From positions 1-64,000 of the forward strand of contig NZ_VCJS01000045.1 in assembly GCF_005893125.1 (NCBI RefSeq): DNA of 64,000 bases, in the 5' to 3' direction. Within the stretch, counting starts at the first letter, position 1; every line of letters begins with the position of its first letter. The translations under genes were made by a program, and so were the position numbers. Positions 15,903 through 23,497 of the stretch are shown piece by piece. The notes under the pieces were generated by a model. That model worked only from the letters and a program-made list of their open reading frames with translations, searched no databases and was not told where the DNA came from. This DNA is from Nonomuraea basaltis (GTDB lineage Bacteria > Actinomycetota > Actinomycetes > Streptosporangiales > Streptosporangiaceae).

Positions 15903-17479
15903 GGCGGTTGAGCAGGCGGCGCTTCCTCGGCGTGCTGGGCGGCGCGGCCGCGGCCGCCGGGGTGGGGGTGCCGTTCGTGTCGGGGATCGCCGGCTCGACG
16001 TCCACCGGCGAGCAGCTCGTCAGCCGGGTGCCGCTGCCCAGGCCGTACACCCTGCCCTTCGCCGTCCCGCCGGTCCTCGCGCCGGCGCGTAGCGACGCCG
16101 CCGGCGACCACTACGAGATCGTCCAGCGCGCCGCCAAGGCCGAGCTACTGCCCGGCGTGCCCACCGAGATTTGGGGATACAACGGGATCTTCCCTGGCCC
16201 GACGATCGTGTCCCACAGCGGCCGCCCGACAGTCGTACGGCACCGCAACGAGCTGCCCGTCCCGGTCGTCGTCCACCTGCACGGTGGCCGCACGCCATCG
16301 TCCGACGACGGTTATCCCACCGATCTCCTGATGCCGGCCGGCACCCCCGGCGGCCGGCAGCACCACATGAGCGGTGGCCACGAGGGACGCATGAGCGACC
16401 CTGCCGCGTCCATCTCCACAGGGGAGCGCGACTACCGCTATCCGCTCCAGCAACGGGCCGCGACGTTGTGGTACCACGACCATCGGATGGACTTCACCGG
16501 GCCGAGCGTGTGGCGCGGGCTGGCCGGGTTCCACCTGGTCGGCGACGCGGAGGAGAACGCATTGCCGCTGCCCCGCGACGAGCGCGATCTGCCGCTGATG
16601 ATCGCCGATCGGGCGTTCGGCGCCGACGGGTCGCTGCTCTATCCCAGCCTCGACCCGACGCTCGCGAGGCCAGGGGTGCAGGCGGCATACGGCAGCGGCG
16701 TTCTCGGCGACGTCATCCTGGTCAACGGCGTGCCCTGGCCGCTGGCCGAGGTCTCCGCGACCCGGCACCGGCTGCGGCTGCTCAACGCCTCCAACGCCCG
16801 TCGGTACCGGCTCGCCCTCGACCCGCCGCCGCCCGGCGGCGGAGGGCTCGTGCAGATCGGCACGGACGGGGGACTCTTGGAGCAGCCGGTACGACACGAC
16901 GCGATCGACATGGCCCCCGCCCAGCGCTACGACGTCGTCGTCGACTTCGGCGCCTACGGGGTCGGGCAGGAGGTCACGCTCGTCAACCAGTTCGGCACCG
17001 GGTCCACTGCGGACGTCATGCGGTTTCGCGTCGCCCGGTCCGGCCGTGACGACACCCGGATACCGGACCGGCTCTCCCGGGTCCCCAGGCTCCGCCCCGC
17101 CGACGCGCTCGCCACTCGGACCATGCGCTTCCAGCACGACGACGTGCACGGCATGACCGGCTGGACCATCAACGGGCGGCCGTTCGCCCCCGGCCTCGTG
17201 CACGCCAGGGCCCGGCTGGACAGCGTCGAGATCTGGCGACTGACCAGCGACTTCCACCACCCCGTCCATCTGCATCTGGCGCCGTTCCAGGTCCTCTCCC
17301 GGGGGAACTCCGGCCCAGGGCCCTACGACCTGGGCTGGAAGGACACCCTCGACCTGCAGCCGGCCGAGCAGGCCACCATCATCGTCAGGTTCGACGGCTA
17401 CACCGGTCGCTACGTCTTCCACTGCCACAACCTGGAGCACGAGGACATGGCGATGATGGGCAACCTCGTCGTGTTCTGA
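15899..17479 (+). CDS. Tat-exported multicopper oxidase
   Basis: A 526-residue secreted oxidase. The N-terminus RRLSRRRFLGVLGGAAAAAG is a twin-arginine signal. Copper sites appear in order: VVHLHGG, LWYHDHRMD, HPVHLH and the type 1 centre FHCHNLEHEDMAMM with Met as axial ligand. The three cupredoxin domains match the CotA/bilirubin-oxidase/PhsA group, which oxidise phenols, metals or aminophenols with reduction of oxygen to water outside the cell. It is coupled by ATGA to the small membrane protein. A His/Met-rich insert (GGRQHHMSGGHEGRMSD, residues about 155-171) may bind extra copper. The divergent MarR is a candidate regulator. Confidence 0.92.
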   Translation: MRRLSRRRFLGVLGGAAAAAGVGVPFVSGIAGSTSTGEQLVSRVPLPRPYTLPFAVPPVLAPARSDAAGDHYEIVQRAAKAELLPGVPTEIWGYNGIFPGPTIVSHSGRPTVVRHRNELPVPVVVHLHGGRTPSSDDGYPTDLLMPAGTPGGRQHHMSGGHEGRMSDPAASISTGERDYRYPLQQRAATLWYHDHRMDFTGPSVWRGLAGFHLVGDAEENALPLPRDERDLPLMIADRAFGADGSLLYPSLDPTLARPGVQAAYGSGVLGDVILVNGVPWPLAEVSATRHRLRLLNASNARRYRLALDPPPPGGGGLVQIGTDGGLLEQPVRHDAIDMAPAQRYDVVVDFGAYGVGQEVTLVNQFGTGSTADVMRFRVARSGRDDTRIPDRLSRVPRLRPADALATRTMRFQHDDVHGMTGWTINGRPFAPGLVHARARLDSVEIWRLTSDFHHPVHLHLAPFQVLSRGNSGPGPYDLGWKDTLDLQPAEQATIIVRFDGYTGRYVFHCHNLEHEDMAMMGNLVVF

Positions 17480-17618
17480 GCGCCAAGGGCGGCCAAGGCC
17501 CGAAGAGCTGCGGTTACTGGTGCCGCCTTACATGATCACATGTCGCCGACCCTGATCTGTCGCTTGGCAGAGCAAGGTCCCTCGACGTCGTGACCGGCAC
17601 TCGTGTGCAAGCAAGAAG

Positions 17619-17647
17619 TCAGGAGTTCGAATCTCCTGGGCTTCACC
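17619..17647 (+). other. tRNA 3'-end remnant (T-arm and acceptor strand)
   Basis: Bases 17621-17637 fold as a perfect five-base-pair T-stem with the canonical TTCGAAT loop. They are followed by seven bases (GGGCTTC), A and CC, exactly as in the 3' end of a tRNA. No D-arm, anticodon arm or matching 5' acceptor strand is present upstream, so this is not a functional tRNA. tRNA 3' ends are the usual attachment sites of integrative elements, so this is probably an att-site scar. Confidence 0.65.
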
Positions 17648-17651
17648 CAAG

Positions 17652-17691
17652 GTCAAAGGCCACTTCCCGTGATCGGGTAGTGGCCTTTGAC
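17652..17691. terminator. Strong hairpin after tRNA scar
   Basis: A 13-bp perfect stem pairs 17652-17664 (GTCAAAGGCCACT) with 17679-17691, and an inner CCCG/CGGG stem extends it around a four-base loop. It lies between the multicopper oxidase and the convergent peptidase gene, so it can serve as a bidirectional terminator. It may have been the original terminator of the tRNA whose 3' end precedes it. Confidence 0.7.
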
Positions 17692-17704
17692 GTCAGTCGC
17701 GCTC

Positions 17705-18610
17705 TTAACCGCAGTGTTCGAAGGGGCTGGTGTACGAGCTGCTGCCGATCGAGCCGCCCCACTTGACGCATTGTCCGGCCGCATCGCGCCTGACAGGGCC
17801 CGCGTAGTAGGAGAAGCTGCCCGAGTCGGTCGTCCTGCTTTCCCCTTGCGGCTCCAGGAATGCCGACATCGACGACGGTGACCCGAGGTTCGTCGTCTTC
17901 AGGGTCACGACGCAGTTGTAGCCGTTGCCCGAGTTGTAGAGCAGGTAGGCGCGACCACCGGTGAGGCCTGCCGAGTCGATGACCGTGTAACCGCTGCCGC
18001 AGACCTCCTCAGGGGTGTGGGGGTTGCTGCTGCAGGTGTTGGTGCTCGTAATGGCCTTCTTCTGGCCCAAGGACACGGTCACGCCGTCCACGGTCGGGCT
18101 GGTGTCCACCGTACCGCTGGAGGTCCGCTGTTCGTAGTGCAGGTGCGGAGCGTTGGAGCCGCCGGTCGAGCCGACAGTCCCGATCGAGGTGCCCTGGCTG
18201 ACGCTCATCGAGCCGCCGGCCGACCTCACCATGGTCGCGAGGTGGGCATAGCGGGTTCTGGTGCCGTCGCTGTGACGGACCTCTATCCACTTGCCGTAGC
18301 TCGTGCTTCCCGCGTCGTAGAAGTACGCGGTGCCCGAAGCTGTGGCACGCACAGTTTCACCGTCGATGTCATCGCCCCCATAGTCCTGCCAGTCGAGAGA
18401 ACCGGATGGGCTGTGGCCGGGGTACCAGTTGTTGGCGTAGAAGGTCTTCCCGCAGTTGAACGGGCTCTTGTGTGACACAGCCAGGACGCTGGTGCCCTGC
18501 GCTGAGGCTGCCTGGGGAATCAGCGCTGCCGCGAGAGTGACTAACAGGGCAGTGATCGCGGATCTGAGGGTCTTCGGCCAGGTCGGCCTGCCGGTTGTGG
18601 GCATGCTCAC
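17705..18610 (-). CDS. Secreted M23-type peptidase fused to a spore-associated-protein domain
   Basis: A 301-residue exported protein. A signal peptide covers about residues 1-37 (cleavage after AASA). Residues 45-190 are an M23/LasA-like peptidase domain: the first ligands are in the HSPSGSLDW stretch and the last in APHLHYEQ. Residues 215-301 match the SpaA/spore-associated-protein pattern: EVCGSGYTVIDS, AYLLYNSGNGYNCVVTLKT and FSYYAGPVRRDAAGQCVKWGG. The first domain would cut peptidoglycan cross-bridges or glycine-rich proteins; the second is of unknown role. The 270 bases upstream hold no gene, only A/T-rich patches near 18790-18840 that may be its promoter. Confidence 0.85.
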   Translation of the reverse strand: MSMPTTGRPTWPKTLRSAITALLVTLAAALIPQAASAQGTSVLAVSHKSPFNCGKTFYANNWYPGHSPSGSLDWQDYGGDDIDGETVRATASGTAYFYDAGSTSYGKWIEVRHSDGTRTRYAHLATMVRSAGGSMSVSQGTSIGTVGSTGGSNAPHLHYEQRTSSGTVDTSPTVDGVTVSLGQKKAITSTNTCSSNPHTPEEVCGSGYTVIDSAGLTGGRAYLLYNSGNGYNCVVTLKTTNLGSPSSMSAFLEPQGESRTTDSGSFSYYAGPVRRDAAGQCVKWGGSIGSSSYTSPFEHCG

Positions 18611-18881
18611 CTCTCTGAACAGGTGCGTATGGGGGGTGCGGTTAGGCGCCCAGCTCCTTGATGTCCATGAGCCCCGTGGCGGCAGAACTACGTTGGCGGC
18701 ATGTGATCAACCTCGAGGGGAGGGGAAGGCCGCCGCAAGGGAACATTTCGACATCTCACCGCCTATGAGGGACGGACGGGTCGATCATGAACATATCCCT
18801 GAAAGTTCTCTTCATCAATCTCTATGACATGAAATTTTGCGGCTTTCCGAGTCCGGCGTCGAGGCCGAACCGGTCCGCTGC

Positions 18882-19472
18882 TCACCTCGATTCGGGTACG
18901 GCTCCGGACAGGTAAATGGACTCCTCCAGCAGTTCCGGCGTCAACGTGATTCCAGTGAGACGCTCGGCCAGCAGGAACGCCGGCCCATCGTGGAGGTCGG
19001 TCGGTTCGTTGCCGGAGTTGATCCGCTCCATGGTCTCCACGAGCTCGTCCGGCACTTCCTCCGAGAAGCCGTCCTGAGACAGGAAGCAGAACCGGATCTC
19101 CCCGTCTTCGATCCAGTAGAAGTATTCGTCGCCCTTGATGTTGAGGAAGTGGGAGACGAGACGAGTGCCCGCCGACAACGGCGTGATGATTTCTTCGATG
19201 ATGCCGAGCAGGCCGTTGGGCCCGACGATGAACACCCAGTCGCCGACGGCCGTGGCGCCGAAGAACATGCCATGCCTGTCGGGCTCGGAGTAGGCGGCCT
19301 CGACCAGCTCGCCGAGCGTCAAGAGGGCGAAGTCCTCTGTCTGCGCACCGAGCCGGACCACCAGTTCATCGGGCGTCAGGCCGCGGACGTAGGTGAAGCA
19401 GTAGGCGTCCGCCAGGTCGGGGAAGCGTTCGCAGGAGAACCAGGCGTAGTCATCATCATGGGTCGCGCTCAT
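18882..19472 (-). CDS. DUF6461 domain protein
   Basis: A 196-residue soluble protein starting at the ATG at 19472. It contains the DUF6461 pattern: YAWFSCERFPDLADAYCFTYV, GLTPDELVVRLGA, then GDWVFIVGPNGLLG and LSAGTRLVSHFLNI followed by EYFYWIEDGEIRF. The family is common in actinomycetes, with no known activity; the fold recalls SMI1/SUKH-type immunity proteins, which would suit many copies per genome, but that link is only a suspicion. The 230 bases before it (19473-19705) hold no clear gene. Confidence 0.75.
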   Translation of the reverse strand: MSATHDDDYAWFSCERFPDLADAYCFTYVRGLTPDELVVRLGAQTEDFALLTLGELVEAAYSEPDRHGMFFGATAVGDWVFIVGPNGLLGIIEEIITPLSAGTRLVSHFLNIKGDEYFYWIEDGEIRFCFLSQDGFSEEVPDELVETMERINSGNEPTDLHDGPAFLLAERLTGITLTPELLEESIYLSGAVPESR

Positions 19473-19705
19473 TCCTTCATGTTCGCAGCATCGACCAATT
19501 CGATGACCATGGCGATGGCCACCCCGCCCAGGGTCTCGCCGGCGCCTGGGCGGCCGTGTCATTCGCCGCCCAGGTTGCGGGGTGAGGACGTCGACGTCGG
19601 CCAGGGGGGCGACGGCGGCGACGAGGATGAGTTCGGTGACGGCGATCTCAGATCCATCGATCCCTGCCGATGCCCCGCCAGGGATGGCCTGGCCGAGCAC
19701 TTCGG

Positions 19706-20764
19706 CTAGTGGTTCCGCCGCCGTGACCGCACGGCCTCGGCCAGCACCTCGAGCAGCTGGGCGGTCTCGTCCCAGCCGACACAGGCGTCGGTGATGCTCT
19801 GCCCGTACGTCAAGCCCTCCCGCGGACCAGGTTCCTGCCGGCCCGGCACGAGGAAGCTCTCCACCATCACGCCGGCCATCCCGGTGTCGCCGCCGGCGAT
19901 GCGGGCGGCCACCTCCCGGACCACGGCCGCCTGCCGTACATGATCCTTGCCGCTGTTGCCGTGGCTGGCGTCCACGATCAGGTGCTGCGGACGCTCTGCC
20001 TTGGCCAGGAGGGAGAGCGCGTCGCGGACGGAGTCCGGGTCGTAGTTGGGACCGCGGCGGCCGCCGCGCAGGATCACGTGGCAGTCCGGATTGCCCGTGG
20101 TGGTGACCACCGAGGCGCGGCCCTCGTCGTCGATGCCGAAGAAGACCTGCGGGTGGGAGGCGGTGAGCACGCCGTCGATGGCGACCTGCACGTCCCCGTC
20201 CGTGGCGTTCTTGAACCCGACGGGCATCGACAGGCCCGAGGTGAGCTGGCGATGCACCTGGCTCTCCGGCGTGCGCGCGCCGATCGCGCCCCACGTGACG
20301 GCGTCGGCGATGTACTGCGGGCTGGTGGGCTCCAGGAACTCGCAGCCGACCGGCAGACCCGTGTTGAGCACGTCGAGGAGCACGGTTCGGGCCAGCCGCA
20401 GGCCCCGTCGCACGTCATGGCCGCCGTCGATGCCGGGATCGTTGATCAGGCCCTTCCAGCCGATGGTCGTACGCGGCTTCTCGAAGTAGACGCGCATGAC
20501 CACGAGCAGGGCGTCGCCCAGGTCGCGGGTGGCCTCGGAGAGGCGGCGTGCGTAGTCGAGGGCGGCCTCCGGGTCGTGCACCGAGCACGGTCCGATGATG
20601 AGCAGCAGCCGGTCATCGGCGCCGGCGAGAACGTCGCGCACGGCGCGGCGGCTCGCGGCCACCAGGGACGCGCGTTCCTCCCCGAGTGGCTGTTCGGCGC
20701 GCAACTCCGCAGGCGTGGGCAAGGTTTCGAACGAGGTGATGCGCAGGTCGCTGGTCGTGGTCAT
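19706..20764 (-). CDS. aroG: 3-deoxy-7-phosphoheptulonate (DAHP) synthase, type I (AroG/AroF class)
   Basis: A 352-residue cytosolic enzyme that joins phosphoenolpyruvate and erythrose 4-phosphate, the first step of the shikimate pathway. Motifs of the type I-alpha class are all present: LLIIGPCSVHD with the metal cysteine, the substrate-binding stretch VYFEKPRTTIGWKGL, GARTPESQVHR and VDASHGNSGKDH. Most actinomycetes rely on the unrelated type II enzyme for housekeeping, so this copy may be extra or linked to aromatic-derived products. The ATG at 20764 is preferred; the open frame upstream runs through the attenuator. Expression is probably set by the leader peptide and terminator upstream. 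The symbol denotes class only. Confidence 0.93.
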   Translation of the reverse strand: MTTTSDLRITSFETLPTPAELRAEQPLGEERASLVAASRRAVRDVLAGADDRLLLIIGPCSVHDPEAALDYARRLSEATRDLGDALLVVMRVYFEKPRTTIGWKGLINDPGIDGGHDVRRGLRLARTVLLDVLNTGLPVGCEFLEPTSPQYIADAVTWGAIGARTPESQVHRQLTSGLSMPVGFKNATDGDVQVAIDGVLTASHPQVFFGIDDEGRASVVTTTGNPDCHVILRGGRRGPNYDPDSVRDALSLLAKAERPQHLIVDASHGNSGKDHVRQAAVVREVAARIAGGDTGMAGVMVESFLVPGRQEPGPREGLTYGQSITDACVGWDETAQLLEVLAEAVRSRRRNH

Positions 20765-20812
20765 GCGCTGATGTCCTTTGCGCTGAGACGGCGGTACGGC
20801 CCACGCCCTGGT

Positions 20813-20922
20813 CTCCGGAGCCGACCGCCTAAACGACGAAGAGCAGAGACGGGTCGTCTCTGCTCTGTGGCTCCGGATGATCAGTTGGTCAGCGCATGTG
20901 ACCTTCGGCCCCATCCGGAGCC
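20813..20922 (-). promoter_or_regulatory. Attenuator region of the DAHP synthase gene
   Basis: Reading the minus strand, a segment GGCTCCGGAT (20922-20913, inside the leader ORF) is perfectly complementary to ATCCGGAGCC (20878-20869). The latter can instead pair with GGCTCCGGAG at 20822-20813, beyond the terminator hairpin. A further pair, TGATCAGT (20950-20943) with ACTGATCA (20885-20878), crosses the first. Mutually exclusive pairings around a terminator, placed after a short ORF with aromatic codons, are the hallmark of ribosome-mediated attenuation. Which fold frees the gene is not resolved by eye. Confidence 0.8.
20831..20865 (-). terminator. Intrinsic terminator in the DAHP synthase leader
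   Basis: On the minus strand GAGCAGAGAC (20865-20856) pairs perfectly with GTCTCTGCTC (20850-20841) around a five-base loop, followed at once by the T-rich run TTCGTCGTTT (20840-20831). It lies between the leader peptide and the structural gene, 67 bases before the start codon, so it would stop transcription when the leader is translated freely. Confidence 0.85.
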
Positions 20923-20954
20923 GGCACATAGCGCCAAAATCGACTGATCAGCAT
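20889..20954 (-). CDS. Aromatic leader peptide of the DAHP synthase attenuator
   Basis: A 21-residue ORF, MLISRFWRYV followed by eleven more residues and TGA. Residues 6, 7 and 9 are Phe, Trp and Tyr, the three end products of the pathway, encoded by consecutive TTT TGG CGC TAT. Stalling at these codons would place a ribosome on or next to the first repeat segment (20922-20913). The ATG lies only a few bases after a predicted transcription start, so the mRNA is probably leaderless, common in actinomycetes. An aromatic leader before a DAHP synthase gene (aroR-aroF) has been described in Corynebacterium glutamicum, as I recall. Confidence 0.85.
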   Translation of the reverse strand: MLISRFWRYVPAPDGAEGHMR

Positions 20955-20962
20955 GGCTCCAG

Positions 20963-20991
20963 ACGCTATCAGGCAGGCGGCGCCAGCTCAA
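20963..20991 (-). promoter_or_regulatory. Promoter of the DAHP synthase leader
   Basis: On the minus strand TTGAGC (20991-20986) and TAGCGT (20968-20963) are separated by exactly 17 bases, matching housekeeping sigma boxes of actinomycetes. The expected start point, about seven bases on, falls at or beside the leader ATG at 20954. Confidence 0.65.
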
Positions 20992-21119
20992 ATCGGCCTC
21001 CTTCACCAGTGCGGCCATGGAGACCCGTCGTGCCCCCGCCTCGTGGTCGAGCCCCACGTGCGGCTGCCGCGAGCGACGGACGGCCGGGCCCGGCCGTGGA
21101 GGGCTCGGCCGGCGCTCCC

Positions 21120-21605
21120 TTATGTGCTCACGTGCGCCCTGAACCGCTCGTGGGCGGCCTGCTTGGAGATCCCCATCGCGTCCCCTACCTCCGCCCAGGA
21201 GGCGCCGGTTTCCCTGGCCCCGGCGACGGCCTGATCGAGCAGGGTGCGCTGCCAGCTCTCTACTTGAGACAGCAGGGTGAGGGCGGCGAGAGGGCGTTCG
21301 GCTGCGAGCTTCACGATCTGCTCGCAGAGGAGGTTCGACTTGGTCACCAGCCAGCTCGGTGGTGCGGCGGCGAGCAGTGGCGGGGCGTGCCTGCTCCACC
21401 ACCGGTATTCCGCCTCCTTGGCCCCCTCCGGCGTGGCCGGGAATCGGCGCCGGTCGGCCCACCCGCAGGAACACGAGGCTTGGTAGCCGACGAAGGTCCT
21501 GGTGAAGGCGCTGGCTGATGAGGCCAGCTCGCCATCGGGGAGCACGGGCGCGGCGAAGCCCTCGTGATCGGGGATGTCAGCAATCTTCAATGGCATAGTC
21601 GTCAA
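21120..21605 (-). CDS. Putative HTH protein of unknown function
   Basis: A 161-residue protein. The C-terminal 40 residues form a helix-turn-helix, TGASWAEVGDAMGISKQAAHERF, of the kind found in small actinomycete DNA-binding proteins. Before it lies a helical region (about 85-125). A possible metal or redox site (SCSCGWADR) with an aromatic helix EAEYRWWSRH is in the first half. A nearby in-frame ATG at 21596 is an alternative start. It ends 166 bases before the DAHP synthase leader and runs in the same direction, but the leader has its own promoter. Function unknown. Confidence 0.7.
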   Translation of the reverse strand: MTTMPLKIADIPDHEGFAAPVLPDGELASSASAFTRTFVGYQASCSCGWADRRRFPATPEGAKEAEYRWWSRHAPPLLAAAPPSWLVTKSNLLCEQIVKLAAERPLAALTLLSQVESWQRTLLDQAVAGARETGASWAEVGDAMGISKQAAHERFRAHVST

Positions 21606-21709
21606 GATTCCCTGACGAACACCGCATGCGCAAGAGCTTCCTCGAAGCTCAGCAACACAACCAGGCTGACGTCGCGCAAGCAGTCGCCGCTGACCTGCAC
21701 TATCGTGGG

Positions 21710-21748
21710 GGCTGAGTCCGGCACACTGATCCTGTGCCGGACTCAGCC
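21710..21748 (-). terminator. Sixteen-base-pair terminator hairpin
   Basis: GGCTGAGTCCGGCACA (21710-21725) pairs perfectly with 21733-21748 around a seven-base loop, and flanking CGTG/CACG bases extend the stem. It lies just after the stop of the secreted tandem-repeat protein gene at 21801 and before the next minus-strand gene start at 21605, so it ends that transcript. Confidence 0.75.
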
Positions 21749-21800
21749 CACGATCGCCGGTCGCAGCTTCACCGGGTTCTCCGCTGCTCGAGCGATCTTC

Positions 21801-22667
21801 TTAACTCTTGGTCCAGATCGCCGCGATGAGGCCGCCCTCGGTGTCCAGGATCTCCGGCCGGTACCCAAGTGCCTTCATCTGGACGGACTTGAGCGTGTAG
21901 GTCACCTTGGACAGGTTCAGGTACTCCTTCAGGCCGGTCGAGCTGCCCTTGCTCCACACGGTGGTGTAGAGCTTGCCGGGCTCGACGGCCATCACAACGG
22001 GACGCAGGCCCTGCTTCGCCCGCGCCAGGAGCTCCTTGCCGCGCTCTTCCACGGTCTGACCCATGGTCACCTGAACGGTTCCCGTGGCGGCGCCGGCCAC
22101 CCAGACGGCCGCGTAGAGCGGCTTCTCGACCGTGCCGTACACGTCCAGCGAGGCGACGCTGTAACCGGCGGCGGTGAGCTGGGCGTTGACCTTGACGAAG
22201 GTTTCCTTGGTCAAGTCCAGCTTGGACTGGATCTGCTGGGTGGTCTTCTCGAAGACCGCCGCGAAGACGGCGTCCGCGCCCGTGCCGGTGCCGGTGATCA
22301 TGGCGGGCTGGAAGCCGGCCTTCGCCTGCTCAGTGATGGTCTTGGGCAGGTCGGTCGCCGACAGACCCTGCAGGACGCTCACCTTGCGGGTGGTGTCCTT
22401 GATCCAGACGGACGTGTACTGCGGGTTCGCCGCGTTGGTCACGCTCAACGCCTCGGGAACGTAGCCCTTGCCCAGCAGTTGCTTGACGCGCTGCAGCAAC
22501 TGGGTCCCGCTGAGCGCCTCCAGGGAGACCCAGTCCAGCGGCAGGCTCTGGGCGGTCTGGGCGGTCTTGGCGGGTTCGGCGGACGCCGGGGACGCGAGCG
22601 CCAGCAGGGGAGCGGTGGCCACCGCCATCGCCGTCGTGAAGGCGGCGATCCTCTGTGTGCTCTTCAT
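21801..22667 (-). CDS. Secreted bacterial tandem repeat domain (BTRD1-like) protein
   Basis: A 288-residue exported protein. Residues 1-30 are a signal peptide (MKSTQRIAAFTTAMAVATAP, cleavage near SPASA). The mature part is built of four to five repeats of about 45-50 residues, each with a pattern like GYVPEALSV...PQYTSVWIKD, GFQPAMITG...VFAAVFEK, GYSVASLDV...PLYAAVWVA and GYRPEILDT...LIAAIWTK. This is the structural repeat also found in polyglycine hydrolases (BTRD1). No hydrolase catalytic domain is attached, so it may be a binding or scaffold protein. The ATG at 22667 has AGGAGG six bases upstream. Confidence 0.85.
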   Translation of the reverse strand: MKSTQRIAAFTTAMAVATAPLLALASPASAEPAKTAQTAQSLPLDWVSLEALSGTQLLQRVKQLLGKGYVPEALSVTNAANPQYTSVWIKDTTRKVSVLQGLSATDLPKTITEQAKAGFQPAMITGTGTGADAVFAAVFEKTTQQIQSKLDLTKETFVKVNAQLTAAGYSVASLDVYGTVEKPLYAAVWVAGAATGTVQVTMGQTVEERGKELLARAKQGLRPVVMAVEPGKLYTTVWSKGSSTGLKEYLNLSKVTYTLKSVQMKALGYRPEILDTEGGLIAAIWTKS

Positions 22668-22848
22668 GATCCTCCTAGGGGTAATGGGTGTCCCAATTTT
22701 CGGACAAGAAGGGACCATAACAGAGAATGAGGGAAAGTTGACCACCTGTCACCAGGATCTCGGACCGATCTGTGTCAGCGAAGGCGTGGAAGGAGCGCAG
22801 CCGTCCGGCGACCGCCGCCGGTGCGGGCTTCGATTCTCGCGACGGAGG

Positions 22849-23493
22849 TCAGCCGTCGGCGGCCGGTTTGAGCAGGCCCGTCTCGTACGCCGCGGCCACC
22901 GCGGCCGCCCGGTCCTTCACCTCGAGCTTGGCGAAGACATGCAGCAGATGCGTCTTCACCGTCGCCTCGGTGATGAACAGCTTCCCGGCGATGTCCCGGT
23001 TGGTAGCGCCCCGGGCGATGAGCTTGAGCACCTCGAGCTCGCGGCGGCTCAGCGTCCGCGACTCTTCCGGCGTGCGCGCCTTCTTCATCAGCACGCCGGC
23101 CACGGTCGGGGACAGCACGGTCTCGCCGCGGGCCGCCGCCCGCACGGCATGTCGCAGGTCGGCGCGTGGCGTGTCCTTGAGGAGGTAGCCGGTGGCGCCC
23201 TGCTCGATCGCGGGCAGGATGTCGGCGTCGTTGTCGAACGTGGTCAGGACCAGCACGTGGATGCCGGGCGTCTGCTCGCGGAGCCGGCGGATGACCTCCG
23301 CGCCGCTCATCTTCGGCATGCGGAGGTCCAGGAGCACGACGTCAGGGCCGGTACGCAGAGCCACCGCGAGAGCCTCGGGGCCGTCGGCCGCCTCCCCGAC
23401 GACCTCGAAGCCGGCGTCGCCGGCGAAGATGCCGCGCAGGCCGTCGCGGACGATCGGGTGGTCGTCCACGATGATCAGACGTATCGGTGGCAT
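22849..23493 (-). CDS. NarL/LuxR-type response regulator
   Basis: A 214-residue two-component response regulator. The receiver domain (residues 1-120) has the acidic pair in LIIVDDHPIVRDGL and the phospho-acceptor Asp in DVVLLDLRMPKMSG. The LuxR helix-turn-helix (about 145-205) reads LSRRELEVLKLIARGATNRDIA. It starts four bases after the stop of the histidine kinase gene and ends the operon ATPase-permease-kinase-regulator. By analogy with DesKR/LiaRS-type systems it would control the ABC genes and respond to membrane or drug stress. Confidence 0.93.
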   Translation of the reverse strand: MPPIRLIIVDDHPIVRDGLRGIFAGDAGFEVVGEAADGPEALAVALRTGPDVVLLDLRMPKMSGAEVIRRLREQTPGIHVLVLTTFDNDADILPAIEQGATGYLLKDTPRADLRHAVRAAARGETVLSPTVAGVLMKKARTPEESRTLSRRELEVLKLIARGATNRDIAGKLFITEATVKTHLLHVFAKLEVKDRAAAVAAAYETGLLKPAADG

Positions 23494-23497
23494 GGCC

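Noticed and set aside
17580..17650. Complete tRNA gene
   Set aside because: Only the T-arm and acceptor strand can be folded; no D-arm, anticodon arm or matching 5' strand.
19473..19705. A short gene between DUF6461 and the DAHP synthase
   Set aside because: The minus strand gives a hydrophobic stretch (ELILVAAVAPLADVDVLT) but no start, ribosome site or family match.
20765..20929. An N-terminal extension of the DAHP synthase
   Set aside because: The frame is open but crosses the attenuator terminator and repeats and has no DAHP-synthase-like sequence; the ATG at 20764 gives the family's normal length.
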